Positions 17,403 through 26,850 of a stretch of 64,000 bases of DNA are shown piece after piece. The DNA comes from Dorea formicigenerans (GTDB taxonomy: Bacteria > Bacillota > Clostridia > Lachnospirales > Lachnospiraceae): assembly GCF_025150245.1 (NCBI RefSeq), contig NZ_CP102279.1:1671423-1735422 (forward strand), given 5' to 3'. Made by a program: the position numbers and the translations under genes. Position 1 is the stretch's first letter; each line of letters starts with the position of its first letter. The notes beneath the pieces are model-generated. The model had not been told where the DNA came from. It searched no databases and saw only the letters and a list, made by a program, of their open reading frames with translations.

Positions 17403-19208
17403 ATGACAGTTTCAGAACATATTGACGCGCTGAGAAAACTTATGAAGGAGCGCGGATACGATATCTATATTGTTCCGACTGATGATTTTCATCAAAGTGA
17501 AAATGTCGGGGCATATTTTCAGGCCAGAACATTTATTACAGGCTTTGATGGTTCCGCCGGAACCGCGATTATTACTTTAGATCACGCCGGACTTTGGACA
17601 GACGGACGTTATTTCTTACAGGCCGAGCAACAGCTTTCAGGCACTCCGGTTACTCTCTATCGCATGCTGGAACCAGGTGTCCCGAGTATCAACGAGTTCT
17701 TGGAAAAACATTTACCGGAACATGGTACAATCGGTTTTGACGGACGTGTCATCTCTATGAAAAACGGAAAGGCATATCAGGAAATTGCCGAGAAAAAGCA
17801 TGGTCATATTGTTACTTCCGAAGATCTGATCGACCTGATCTGGAAAGACCGCCCGGCACTGTCAACAAAACCGGCATTTGCCTTGGAATTAAAATACACC
17901 GGTGCTTCTACAACGGAAAAACTTGCCCGCGTCCGTGAAGCTATAAAGCAACACGGGGCTACTACTCATGTCGTTGCTGCCCTGGATGACATTTGCTGGA
18001 TTACCAATCTGCGCGGACGGGACATTGACTATTTTCCTCTTCTTCTCTCCTACGCCATCATCACCATGGATGAGATGAAACTATACGTTGATAAGCAGAA
18101 GCTGACCGAAGAAATGTGTAATAACCTGACTGCTGCCGGAATTACATTTCACCCATACAATGATATTTACGAAGATTTAAAGCATCTGGATTCAGAAGAG
18201 ACTGTCCTTTTAGACCCGTCTCGTATTAACTATGCGCTTCGTAACTGCATTCCAGAAGGAGTCTCTGTTGTCGAAAGCGAAAATCCTTCCGTATTGATGA
18301 AATCTGTAAAAAATGAAACAGAACTTCACAATATCGAACAGGCTCACATCAAAGATGGGGTTGCTGTGACTCGTTTTATGCATTGGCTAAAGACACACGT
18401 TGGTATCTCTTCTGAATCTCCTGTCACGGAACTTAGTGCAGCCGACAAACTGGAAGAATTTCGGAAAGAACAGGACGAATATCTCTGGCAGAGCTTCGAG
18501 CCAATCTGTGCCTCTGCCGAACACGCAGCAATTGTTCACTACAGCGCAACCAAAGATAGCAATGTACCAGTCACGGAAAATGGTCTCTTCCTTACAGACA
18601 CCGGCGGCGGTTATCTGGAAGGCTCCACAGACATTACAAGAACCTTTGCATTTGGAAATGTTCCACAGAATATGAAAGAAGACTTTACTTCCGTTCTTTT
18701 ATGTAACTTGCATCTGGCAAATGTAGTGTTTCCATATGGTACTACTGGTGGAAGTTTAGATGTTATCGGACGTCTTCCACTTTGGAAACGTGGATTAGAC
18801 TTCAATCACGGAACCGGACACGGCGTTGGCTATCTTATGAACATTCACGAAGAACCGGCAAGATTCCGCCGTTATCTCGGAAATAAGGCTCCAATTCAGG
18901 ACATTGCCCTGGAGCCGGGAATGATCATCACTGACGAACCAGGTGTCTACATTGCCGGTTCTCACGGAATTCGTACAGAGAATGAACTTATGATCTGCGA
19001 AGGCGAGACAACCGCATATGGAAGATTCTTATACTTTAAACCAATTACACTTGTACCGATAGATCTGGACGCAGTCGTACCTGAAATGATGACCATCGAA
19101 GACAAAGAACTTCTAAACGCTTACCACAAGCGCGTATACGAAACACTTGCACCACATATGAAAGAAGATGAACGCAAATGGCTGGCTGAATATACAAGAG
19201 CGATTTAA
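17403..19208 (+). CDS. Xaa-Pro aminopeptidase (aminopeptidase P, long form)
   Basis: Cytoplasmic metallopeptidase of family M24B that removes the N-terminal residue before proline. The 601-residue long form has two creatinase-type N-terminal domains and a C-terminal pita-bread domain. Dinuclear metal ligands are visible: Asp in TDTGGGY and STDITRTF, His in GTGHGVGY, Glu in EPGMIITDEPGVY, and Glu in IRTENEL. GAGGAGG lies before the ATG. One of three plus-strand genes, transcribed alone with a bidirectional terminator after it. Confidence 0.95.
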   Translation: MTVSEHIDALRKLMKERGYDIYIVPTDDFHQSENVGAYFQARTFITGFDGSAGTAIITLDHAGLWTDGRYFLQAEQQLSGTPVTLYRMLEPGVPSINEFLEKHLPEHGTIGFDGRVISMKNGKAYQEIAEKKHGHIVTSEDLIDLIWKDRPALSTKPAFALELKYTGASTTEKLARVREAIKQHGATTHVVAALDDICWITNLRGRDIDYFPLLLSYAIITMDEMKLYVDKQKLTEEMCNNLTAAGITFHPYNDIYEDLKHLDSEETVLLDPSRINYALRNCIPEGVSVVESENPSVLMKSVKNETELHNIEQAHIKDGVAVTRFMHWLKTHVGISSESPVTELSAADKLEEFRKEQDEYLWQSFEPICASAEHAAIVHYSATKDSNVPVTENGLFLTDTGGGYLEGSTDITRTFAFGNVPQNMKEDFTSVLLCNLHLANVVFPYGTTGGSLDVIGRLPLWKRGLDFNHGTGHGVGYLMNIHEEPARFRRYLGNKAPIQDIALEPGMIITDEPGVYIAGSHGIRTENELMICEGETTAYGRFLYFKPITLVPIDLDAVVPEMMTIEDKELLNAYHKRVYETLAPHMKEDERKWLAEYTRAI

Positions 19209-19213
19209 TCATG

Positions 19214-19252
19214 AAAAACCTCTCTCACTGATTTACAGTGAGGGAGGTTTTT
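19214..19252. terminator. Bidirectional terminator between pepP-type gene and DUF3592 gene
   Basis: The arms 19214-19230 and 19236-19252 (AAAAACCTC-CTCACTG/CAGTGAG-GAGGTTTTT, one mismatch) enclose a 5-base loop. A-runs and T-runs at the two edges let it work in both directions, ending the aminopeptidase and the convergent minus-strand gene. Confidence 0.9.
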
Positions 19253-19271
19253 CAGTTCATTTCTGTTAATA

Positions 19272-19685
19272 TTATAAACATGTAAAAATAAAAATTCCTA
19301 TACATACAAGAATCGGTATGCACCCAATAATTCCAAATACAATCGCAAGAATCTTATAGACCTTATTATCATATCCCGGAATGTAAGACTGCTTTGGCTT
19401 TGCCGGATTGTACATGACCGGAACTTTTGTACCGACTTGTGGAACACAGTGCTTGATGGACGCACCTTCATTCGTATATTTCATTCCATTTGCATAATAT
19501 TCATATACCGGATAAAAGCTCAAACTTCCATCACCCGATGATTTGCTGTTGATTCTTATGACCAGCCCGACCGTATTCATCGTACAGTTTTTCTTTTTTC
19601 CATGTGAAATCAAACCTATAATAATCGCCGGAAGCCAGAACGCTGCTCCCAGACCACATAGTGTTAATACAAGACCCAGTTCCAT
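19272..19685 (-). CDS. DUF3592-like membrane protein
   Basis: 137 residues with hydrophobic segments at both ends (about 4-26 and 112-135) and a beta-rich middle containing VYEYYANGMKY and VPVMYNPAKP, the layout of DUF3592 proteins, whose function is unknown. GAGGAGAG lies before the ATG. It follows the second DacF-type gene by 126 bases, which could hint at an envelope role but is weak evidence. Confidence 0.75.
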   Translation of the reverse strand: MELGLVLTLCGLGAAFWLPAIIIGLISHGKKKNCTMNTVGLVIRINSKSSGDGSLSFYPVYEYYANGMKYTNEGASIKHCVPQVGTKVPVMYNPAKPKQSYIPGYDNKVYKILAIVFGIIGCIPILVCIGIFIFTCL

Positions 19686-19811
19686 ATGTTTCTCTCCTCG
19701 TTTGTTATCTCATTTCTAGTAATTTAAAAATATCCTATTGCTTTAAGGTGCCCGGATATTTCCGCTGTCAATATAATATAATCACAATCACTTTCATTTA
19801 GCAATGACTAA

Positions 19812-21092
19812 TTATAATGTCCACCCACGCACGGCTTCTTTCATGGCACTTCCGTAACTGATTTCTTCTACATCTTCTGTTGCAAGAATGTCTACTTTGC
19901 CAATCTCTTTTCCATTCAGCGAATAAATTACTTCGCCTATTTTATCCCCCTGTCTGACCGGTGCTGTCGCATTCTCTTTTAATTTTACTATTTTCTTTAT
20001 CGTAGATAAATCTGCACCTGTCACATCTACATAAGAAAATAATTCCATCTGCGCGGCGCCAACTTTCTTTTCAACTCCATGTTTTACCGGCACATCTTGG
20101 ATTTTCTTTACTGTATCTTCCTGATACTTCTGACATTTTCCAAATCCATAATTCAGCAGTGTAATTGCGTCCCTCATTCTTGCTTTGCTGTCATCTGCCG
20201 CCATAATGACAGCAATCATATCCGTGTTATCTTTCCTTGCTGTTGCAGAAATACAGAACTTTGCCTGACTGGTCGACCCCGTCTTAAGCCCAGTCGCATA
20301 TTCGTATTGCCGGATCATTTTGTTCGTATTTGTAAGTCCAAACTGTGTAGAGCCCTTTTTCGTCGTGTGCGTAATATCCTCCATCCAGATATTGCAGTAA
20401 TCAAAAATCTGTGGATATGTATGGATCAGCTCTCTGGACATTAGCGCAATGTCCCTTGCCGTCGTCACATGTCCCTCTGCGTCAAGTCCGTTACAGTTGA
20501 CAAAATGTGTATTCTCCATGCCAAGACCCTTCGCCCGCTCATTCATCTGATTTACAAATTCCTGTTCATTTCCACAAATGTACTCTGCCATGCAGACACA
20601 CGCGTCGTTTGCACTGGCTACGGAAATACATTTTATCAGTGTCTCTACTGTCTGCACTTCACCAGGTTCTAAGAATACCTGGGAGCCACCCATAGAAGCC
20701 GCATATTCCGACGTTGTCACCTCGTCCTCTAAATGTATCTTTCCTTCTTGCAGCGCATCAAAAATCAGCAGCAATGTCATGACCTTTGTGACACTTGCCG
20801 GCGGTCTCTTGGAATCTGCATCTTTTTCATAAATTACCTGTCCCGTAGATGCTTCCATTAAAAGAGCAGACGGTGCGGAGATGTCCACATTTCCCGTCTG
20901 CTGCGTATTTACATTATCTGTATTTTCTGTTGTATCCGATGAATTCTGCTCTCCTGCTCCAGCGTTCTGGCCAGTGTCTGCGTCTGTATTCTGTCCCGTA
21001 TTCGTATTCAGAATAATCAGTTTTTCAGACTGCGCAAAAACCGGCTGTGTCAGTAGAATCAAGCAGAATAACCACACCAGAAACTTTTTCAT
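19812..21092 (-). CDS. D-alanyl-D-alanine carboxypeptidase, DacF-type (copy 2)
   Basis: 426 residues. Signal peptide 1-20 (cleavage likely after VFA), then a low-complexity Asn/Thr/Gln/Asp linker (about 29-70) before the catalytic domain: S100-VTK103, S160-AN162 and K270-TG272. A PBP5-like C-terminal domain follows. It differs from copy 1 (12394-13686) in the linker and in using SAN rather than SHN. It lies downstream of copA on the same strand, with no clear terminator in the 65-base gap, so some read-through from the copper operon is possible. Confidence 0.93.
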   Translation of the reverse strand: MKKFLVWLFCLILLTQPVFAQSEKLIILNTNTGQNTDADTGQNAGAGEQNSSDTTENTDNVNTQQTGNVDISAPSALLMEASTGQVIYEKDADSKRPPASVTKVMTLLLIFDALQEGKIHLEDEVTTSEYAASMGGSQVFLEPGEVQTVETLIKCISVASANDACVCMAEYICGNEQEFVNQMNERAKGLGMENTHFVNCNGLDAEGHVTTARDIALMSRELIHTYPQIFDYCNIWMEDITHTTKKGSTQFGLTNTNKMIRQYEYATGLKTGSTSQAKFCISATARKDNTDMIAVIMAADDSKARMRDAITLLNYGFGKCQKYQEDTVKKIQDVPVKHGVEKKVGAAQMELFSYVDVTGADLSTIKKIVKLKENATAPVRQGDKIGEVIYSLNGKEIGKVDILATEDVEEISYGSAMKEAVRGWTL

Positions 21093-21157
21093 AATCCATG
21101 CTCCAACACATACTTTTGTAGTAAATATATGACCGCACGATTCATTTTATTAATCTT

Positions 21158-23707
21158 CTACTCGATTCCTTTTACCGGATAGTCCTGTGCCTCTACTGCA
21201 TTTTTAAGCACTTCATCAGCAACCTCTTTTTCCAGTGTCACTACGGCTGTTCCTGCCTCGTGGCTTACAACTGCCTCTTTGACACCATCAATTGCTTCCA
21301 GAGTTTTCTTTACTCTTGCCTCACAGTGTCCGCACATCATTCCTTCGATTTTCATTGTCTTTGTCATGGTTGATTCCTCCTGTTTCTTTTTACTTTCCTT
21401 TTTATGTTTTATTTTTTTATCTTTGCTTGCGTCATACATTTTGAAGAGATTCAGTCTCAGTGCATTTGTAACAACACAGAAGCTGGATAAGCTCATGGCT
21501 GCCGCACCGAACATCGGATTCAGTTTCAGTCCGAATAATGGATACCAGATACCTGCTGCCAGTGGGATTCCGATAACATTGTAGAAGAATGCCCAGAACA
21601 GATTTTCATGAATGTTCCGAAGTGTTGCACGGCTCATGCGGATGGCTGCCGGCACGTCACTTAGGCGGCTCTTCATCAGTACCACACCTGCCGCGTCAAT
21701 GGCAATATCTGTTCCGGCTCCAATTGCGATTCCCATATCTGCTCTTGTAAGTGCCGGTGCATCGTTGATACCGTCACCGACCATAGCAACCTTTCCTTTT
21801 GTTTTAAGTCTTCGGATCACGCTTTCTTTTCCTTCCGGAAGTACGCCTGCGATCACCTCGTCAACACCTGCCTGCGCGCCGATTGCTTTTGCAGTACGCT
21901 CATTGTCACCTGTGAGCATAACAACGTGTATTCCCATGTTCTGAAGTTCTTTTACCGCTCTCGGACTGTCTTCTTTGATGACATCAGCCACTGCAATAAT
22001 TCCCATAAATGTTCCGTTCTGGCTGAAGAATAGTGGTGTTTTGCCCTGTTCGGACAAATGTTCTGCCTGACGCTTCATTTCTTCTGATACTTCGGAATAC
22101 TGTCCGATATAGTTCAAGTTTCCACCAAGAACTTCTGCGCCACCTATTTTACCGGAAAGTCCATTTCCCGGAACTGCCTGAAAGTCAGATACTTCTGTCA
22201 ATTTTTCTCGCTCAGACTGCTCTACTTCTGATTCTACACGTCCTGTGATTGCTTTTGCAAGTGGGTGTTCACTCTTCTTCTCCAAAATGTATGCAAGAAC
22301 CAGTAATTCAGATTCACTTACTCCATTTGCAGGGAGAATATCTGTGACCTGAGGTTCGCCACTTGTTATAGTTCCGGTTTTATCAAGAGCAACAATTTCC
22401 ATTTTTCCTGTCTCTTCCAGAGAAACGGCTGTCTTGAACATAATTCCATTTTTCGCGCCCATACCATTTCCAACCATAATTGCGACCGGAGTTGCAAGTC
22501 CAAGGGCACATGGGCAACTGATAACAAGTACGGAAATTCCTCTAGCGAGAGCAAATCCGACGCTCTGACCGGCTAAAAGCCACACAACAATCGTAATCAC
22601 TGCGATTGTAATAACCGTTGGTACAAATACACCTGATACCCGGTCTGCAATCTTTGCAATCGGTGCTTTTGTTGCCGCCGCATCGCTGACCATCTGAATA
22701 ATCTGGGACAGTGTTGTGTCCTCTCCGACTCTTGAAGCCTCACATTTTAAGAAACCGGACTGATTGACTGTCGCAGCAGATACTATATCATTTGGCGCCT
22801 TATCTACCGGAATGCTCTCACCGGTCAGAGCTGCCTCATTGACTGCACTGTTTCCTTCCAGAACAATACCATCTACTGGTATATTTTCACCAGGTCTTAC
22901 TATGAAAATGTCTCCTTTTTTCACCTGCTCAATGGAAACTGTTTCTTCTTTTCCATCGCGGAGCAGTACTGCCGTCTTCGGAGCCAGTTTCATCAGACTC
23001 TTAAGAGCATCTGTCGTCTTACCTTTGGAATGTGCCTCCAGCATCTTTCCAACCGTAATAAGAGTCAGGATCATAGCTGCAGACTCAAAATAGAATTCAT
23101 GCATATATGACATTACGGCATCCATATCCATGCGCATCTGCGCATCTGTCATAGCAAACAGCGCATAAACACTGTATCCATAAGAAGCTGTAGAACCAAG
23201 GGCAACCAGTGTGTCCATATTCGGCGCTTTATGAATCAGTCCTTTAAATCCGCTGATAAAGAACTTCTGGTTGATGACCATAACAATCGTAGTCAAAAGC
23301 AACTGAGCCAGTCCCATTGCCACATGATTGTCCGCCATAAATCCTGGCAATGGCCAGTTCCACATCATATGTCCCATGGACAGATACATAAGTGGTATAA
23401 GGAAACACAAAGAAGCAATCAGCCTCCGCTTCAATACTGGTGTATCTCTGTCTTTCAAAAAATCATCATTGTTTCCGGCAGCACTGCCTGTCTTTTCATT
23501 TGCTGCACCTTTCAGCGATGCACCATATCCGGCATTTTCCACTGCTTCTATAATTTGAACTGACGTTGCTGTTCCTTCGACTCCCATGGAGTTCGTCAGA
23601 AGGCTGACCGAGCAAGATGTAACACCCGGCACCTTTGACACAGCCTTCTCTACTCTGGAACTGCAGGCCGCACAGCTCATTCCTGTCACTGTATATTGTT
23701 CCATCAT
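21158..23707 (-). CDS. copA: Copper-exporting P1B-type ATPase with C-terminal CopZ domain
   Basis: Pumps Cu(I) out of the cytoplasm using ATP. 849 residues: N-terminal heavy-metal domain with CxxC (C12, C15); eight membrane helices; actuator TGES near 295-298; metal site CPC (398-400); phosphorylation site D442 in DKTGT; SEHPLAKAI in the nucleotide domain; GDGIND hinge. Unusually, after a Lys-rich linker (about 762-780) a second complete metal-binding domain begins (residues 781-849, CxxC at 792-795) that looks like the free chaperone CopZ. It follows csoR by 19 bases. Confidence 0.97.
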   Translation of the reverse strand: MMEQYTVTGMSCAACSSRVEKAVSKVPGVTSCSVSLLTNSMGVEGTATSVQIIEAVENAGYGASLKGAANEKTGSAAGNNDDFLKDRDTPVLKRRLIASLCFLIPLMYLSMGHMMWNWPLPGFMADNHVAMGLAQLLLTTIVMVINQKFFISGFKGLIHKAPNMDTLVALGSTASYGYSVYALFAMTDAQMRMDMDAVMSYMHEFYFESAAMILTLITVGKMLEAHSKGKTTDALKSLMKLAPKTAVLLRDGKEETVSIEQVKKGDIFIVRPGENIPVDGIVLEGNSAVNEAALTGESIPVDKAPNDIVSAATVNQSGFLKCEASRVGEDTTLSQIIQMVSDAAATKAPIAKIADRVSGVFVPTVITIAVITIVVWLLAGQSVGFALARGISVLVISCPCALGLATPVAIMVGNGMGAKNGIMFKTAVSLEETGKMEIVALDKTGTITSGEPQVTDILPANGVSESELLVLAYILEKKSEHPLAKAITGRVESEVEQSEREKLTEVSDFQAVPGNGLSGKIGGAEVLGGNLNYIGQYSEVSEEMKRQAEHLSEQGKTPLFFSQNGTFMGIIAVADVIKEDSPRAVKELQNMGIHVVMLTGDNERTAKAIGAQAGVDEVIAGVLPEGKESVIRRLKTKGKVAMVGDGINDAPALTRADMGIAIGAGTDIAIDAAGVVLMKSRLSDVPAAIRMSRATLRNIHENLFWAFFYNVIGIPLAAGIWYPLFGLKLNPMFGAAAMSLSSFCVVTNALRLNLFKMYDASKDKKIKHKKESKKKQEESTMTKTMKIEGMMCGHCEARVKKTLEAIDGVKEAVVSHEAGTAVVTLEKEVADEVLKNAVEAQDYPVKGIE
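21367..21381 (-). promoter_or_regulatory. Internal Shine-Dalgarno and ATG inside copA (possible free CopZ)
   Basis: Within the copA frame, AGGAGG (21376-21381) stands 8 bases before an in-frame ATG at 21367. Starting there would give a 69-residue protein (21158-21367) that is a complete CopZ-like Cu chaperone with GMMCGHC. The signal is as strong as the best gene starts in this window. It may be a relic of a once separate copZ or a working internal start; only the sequence signal is seen. Confidence 0.6.
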
Positions 23708-23726
23708 TAAAACACCTGCCTAACTA

Positions 23727-24032
23727 TTACTTCATAAGTTTTTGGAGCGTGGCAACCAGTTCATCGATTGTCTCTTCTTTCCCTGCACGGATATCTTCCG
23801 CTACGCAAGTGCGGATATGATTAGCAAGAAGCACCTTGTTAAAGCTATTCAGCGCCGCATTGACCGCTGAAACCTGAATCAGAATATCCGTACAGTATGT
23901 GTCCTCTTCCACCATACGCTTAATTCCTCGTACCTGGCCTTCAATCCGGCTTAAGCGGTTCAAAAGATCCTTATATTCCTTTTCTGTCCGTTCCTTTTTC
24001 TTATGACAACAACATTCTTTCTTTTCTTCCAT
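23727..24032 (-). CDS. csoR: Copper-sensing repressor CsoR
   Basis: Cu(I)-responsive all-helical repressor. 101 residues from the ATG at 24032 (AAGGTG 8 bases upstream; a GTG three codons earlier also fits the frame). The Cu ligands are C47, H72 and C76, with the exact CsoR spacing (C-x24-C-side H, then H-x3-C). The N terminus carries an extra CCCHKKK stretch that could bind metal too. First gene of the copper operon, with an inverted-repeat operator inside its own promoter. Confidence 0.93.
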   Translation of the reverse strand: MEEKKECCCHKKKERTEKEYKDLLNRLSRIEGQVRGIKRMVEEDTYCTDILIQVSAVNAALNSFNKVLLANHIRTCVAEDIRAGKEETIDELVATLQKLMK

Positions 24033-24062
24033 AGTATGCACACCTTTCTTGATTACAGTGAC

Positions 24063-24091
24063 AGTATATACCCCTTAAGGGTATATTGCAA
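24063..24091 (-). promoter_or_regulatory. Promoter of csoR-copA
   Basis: On the minus strand TTGCAA (24086-24091), 17-base spacer, TATACT (24063-24068). The spacer is almost entirely filled by the palindromic operator, so repressor and polymerase must compete. Confidence 0.75.
24066..24086. promoter_or_regulatory. Probable CsoR operator
   Basis: Perfect inverted repeat ATATACCC-(5)-GGGTATAT (24066-24073 and 24079-24086). It matches the known layout of CsoR-family sites: G/C tracts flanked by TATA, two half sites around a short A/T-containing centre. Its overlap with the -10/-35 region predicts autorepression relieved by Cu(I). Confidence 0.8.
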
Positions 24092-24132
24092 GTTCTTTTT
24101 TCATAAATTTTTCTCAGTAAAGAAATCAAGTT

Positions 24133-24313
24133 CAAGAATGCCTCGGCATTCTTGCTGCGAGGTGCGCGTCATGCAATTGCATGACATACTTCTACTGCGC
24201 ACCTCTGCAATCCTGCCGGAGGCTATATCAGCTGGGTGATTGACTCCCACCACTGATACCAGCTTGTTTCTCACCACCTATAGAGGTGGGAGTCATCTCC
24301 CAGCTGATATACT
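24133..24313 (+). repeat. Structured modular repeat, copy B (upstream of csoR promoter)
   Basis: 181 bp, 180 identical to copy A. H1 24137-24154, H2 24161-24207, linker 24212-24226, H3 24226-24313. It fills most of the 357-base gap between csoR and trmO, starting about 40 bases beyond the copper promoter -35 and ending 77 bases before the trmO stop. Same orientation as copy A relative to the window. The flanks of the two copies share nothing beyond the element, which fits independent insertion. Confidence 0.9.
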
Positions 24314-24389
24314 TCTTTCATAAAATGCACTTAAAAAGACCATCTACACTTTTTCGCAAATGATCTTTTTAATGTTAATATATCTTATA

Positions 24390-25160
24390 TCATTCTTTTT
24401 GCTTTTTCGTCACACTTACCACGTAAAGTGTGCTTCCCTCTACACGAAATTTCACCTCAAACCCAGCAAATCCCATGCCATATACTCTCTCCGGGTCATT
24501 CTGATAAGAAGGTCTTGGATCCTGACTCAGTATCTGCATCAAGACTTTTCTCTTTTCTTCCGGAATCTTTTTCATACCCTCATCAGGTATATGCACTTCC
24601 AGATGATAGGTCTGTTTTTTATGCGCAAATCCTCCGCTCGCCTCCGGGTGCGCATCCACATAAGGCAGATACGGCTTGATATCGTAAATTGGTGTTTGGT
24701 CCATCATATCTACTCCTGATACAAGCAGGCACATTCCGTACTTTTCATGAGAAATGATTCGTTCCAGCTTTACACAAGACAGTCCGATTGGATTCGGGCG
24801 GTAAGGAGAACGACAGGCGAATACTCCGACTCGTTCATTTCCTCCAAGTCTCGGAGGCCGCACGGTCGCTTTCCATGTACCGGATTCTTGTCTTACTTCC
24901 GAAAATCCCCACAGAAGCCACAGGTGTGTGTATTCTTCAATTCCTCTCAGAGCGTCCGGCTGGCGAAACTCCGACTCAAATACAACAAGTCCAGTCGCAT
25001 CGGAAAGCCCACTCTGTCTTGGAATCCCGAATTTAGTTGGAAAATCTGTGTGAATTCTTGCGATTACTTTTACCTTTTCTAAACTCGCAGTTTCTTTTTC
25101 CAGATTATTGCAGTCTCTCTTTTTCTTTACAACTTCATGCCCCGATACCGGTTCACGCAT
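24390..25160 (-). CDS. trmO: tRNA (t6A37) N6-methyltransferase TrmO family
   Basis: SAM-dependent methylation of N6-threonylcarbamoyladenosine at position 37 of Thr tRNAs. 256 residues with the TsaA/YaeB beta-barrel: FPTKFGIPRQSGL (about 37-49), a YTHLWLLWGF core, and the SAM-site run FACRSPYRPNPIGLS. The ATG at 25160 lies 7 bases from AGGAGG and overlaps the preceding ATPase gene by 34 bases, so the two are co-translated. The first 28 residues are extra compared with the core fold. Confidence 0.9.
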   Translation of the reverse strand: MREPVSGHEVVKKKRDCNNLEKETASLEKVKVIARIHTDFPTKFGIPRQSGLSDATGLVVFESEFRQPDALRGIEEYTHLWLLWGFSEVRQESGTWKATVRPPRLGGNERVGVFACRSPYRPNPIGLSCVKLERIISHEKYGMCLLVSGVDMMDQTPIYDIKPYLPYVDAHPEASGGFAHKKQTYHLEVHIPDEGMKKIPEEKRKVLMQILSQDPRPSYQNDPERVYGMGFAGFEVKFRVEGSTLYVVSVTKKQKE

Positions 25161-26830
25161 GCATATACCTCCTGTTTTCTCGGCATTGCCAGATTGCCCG
25201 GAACGTTTCCGCTCTCACAGACCGCTGCAAATCCTTCCGCTTCCAGCTTCTTCACCAGTCGTTGGATAATCTGTCCGGCTTCTTTTCTGCCGTCAAATTC
25301 CTGTTCTTCCATATAACGGAGAAGATACCCCAGGCAGGTAAGTTGTTCGGAATCTGCAAGCTGTTCCACATATCGAAGATCAATGTTTTCATGGTTCAAG
25401 ACTACGCCGTCTCTTCCCATGGTCTTAATCTTGATACGTCCTTTATGAACTAACCCTGCATTTTTCTTCGGGCATCGTCTGGACTCTGGTAGTTTCACAT
25501 TTCCTTCTGGCAATTCCAGTGCCGGATACTGGCTGGCAGCCTCTTTTGCAAGGGCTGTAATTTCTTTCGGGACATACCGATCCATCTGAATCACCACATC
25601 TGCTACCTGAAAATATGCCCCGGAGCTTCCCGCAACTAGAATTGTGGAAATGCCCTGATTTTCATATAAATCACGCATTCTTTCAATAAATGGTGTAATC
25701 GGCTCCATATCCCGGTGAATCACTCTTTGCATCAGTTCATCTCGCACCATAAAGTTGGTCGCCGACGTATCCTCATCAATGAGAAGCGCTGCAGCGCCAG
25801 CCTCCATGGCCTCCACCACATTTGCCGCCTGGGATGTACTTCCACTGGCATCCTCCGTGGAAAATGTTTTCGTGTCTTTCCCATTTGGCAGGTCATTGAT
25901 GAACATAGAAATGTCTGTGTCCTTGATACTTCTGCCGTCCTCAGCGCGGATTTTCACTGCATCTGACTCTGTAATGACATATTCCCTGCCATCACCTGCA
26001 ATGTGCGGATATACGCCCATTTCCAGCGCTTTTAGAAGGGTAGATTTTCCGTGATAGCCACCACCCACAATCAAGGTGATTCCTTTTTTGATGCCCATAC
26101 CTGTAATTTTGCCTGCGTATGGTAAATCCATGGTCACTTTCATCGATTCCGGCGAAGCAAATGGCACAGCTCCTTTCATCGGCTTTGCTGAGACACCCGA
26201 CTCACGCGGAAGAACGGCTTTATCTGCCACAAACGCTACAAGTCCCTGTTCTTTTAACTGCTCACGGATATATTGCTGGTCTACGGATAGCTCCATGACA
26301 CGTTCCACTTTTTTCTTATCTTGTCTTGCATAGAAAAGAGAACTCTCCACGCACTCCGGGAGATAATCGAATAAAATTTTTGAAAGCTCTCTTGCATTGA
26401 TGGTTCTTCCATTTGCCGGAAATCCAGCCTCAAATCGCATGCTAATGTTTCCATTTGCCGGATTGATCTCACAGGCGCTCCGCTTTAGAATTTCCTGACC
26501 ACATCTAGTCACAGAAATAATTCCACTCTTTCCGGATCCTTTCGCCTGAAATGAATATTTTCCGATTGCTGCGCCAAACTGACGGATCAGATAATCCTCA
26601 AGTGCGATCCGTTTCCATGTTTCATCGTATAGACGCTCTGGAAATGCAGCCACTTTTCCTGAAACTTCAATATGAAGACTGGACGGCGCCGCGAATGGAT
26701 CTCCCTGTACATGGTCAATTCCCAATGCATATTTTCCAAATCGATATACTCCTTTCGTACCCTTATAAGCCGGATAACTTTTTCTATCAATATTTTGTAA
26801 TAACTGTCTTAAATCGTCTGCTGATTTCAT
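25127..26830 (-). CDS. Predicted ABC-class P-loop ATPase (COG3044-type), unknown role
   Basis: 567 residues. A large N-terminal region (1-245) without known motifs, then a Walker A GGGYHGKST (256-264), an unusual linker rich in Ser/Thr, Walker B ALLIDEDTSATNF with D352 and E353, and a C-terminal region. This is the stand-alone ABC-class ATPase group with no membrane part and no proven function. It overlaps trmO by 34 bases and follows a prolyl-tRNA editing gene by 20 bases, so a tRNA or translation-related role is a reasonable guess. Confidence 0.88.
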   Translation of the reverse strand: MKSADDLRQLLQNIDRKSYPAYKGTKGVYRFGKYALGIDHVQGDPFAAPSSLHIEVSGKVAAFPERLYDETWKRIALEDYLIRQFGAAIGKYSFQAKGSGKSGIISVTRCGQEILKRSACEINPANGNISMRFEAGFPANGRTINARELSKILFDYLPECVESSLFYARQDKKKVERVMELSVDQQYIREQLKEQGLVAFVADKAVLPRESGVSAKPMKGAVPFASPESMKVTMDLPYAGKITGMGIKKGITLIVGGGYHGKSTLLKALEMGVYPHIAGDGREYVITESDAVKIRAEDGRSIKDTDISMFINDLPNGKDTKTFSTEDASGSTSQAANVVEAMEAGAAALLIDEDTSATNFMVRDELMQRVIHRDMEPITPFIERMRDLYENQGISTILVAGSSGAYFQVADVVIQMDRYVPKEITALAKEAASQYPALELPEGNVKLPESRRCPKKNAGLVHKGRIKIKTMGRDGVVLNHENIDLRYVEQLADSEQLTCLGYLLRYMEEQEFDGRKEAGQIIQRLVKKLEAEGFAAVCESGNVPGNLAMPRKQEVYACVNRYRGMKL

Positions 26831-26850
26831 GTCACTTCTTCTTTCTTCTG

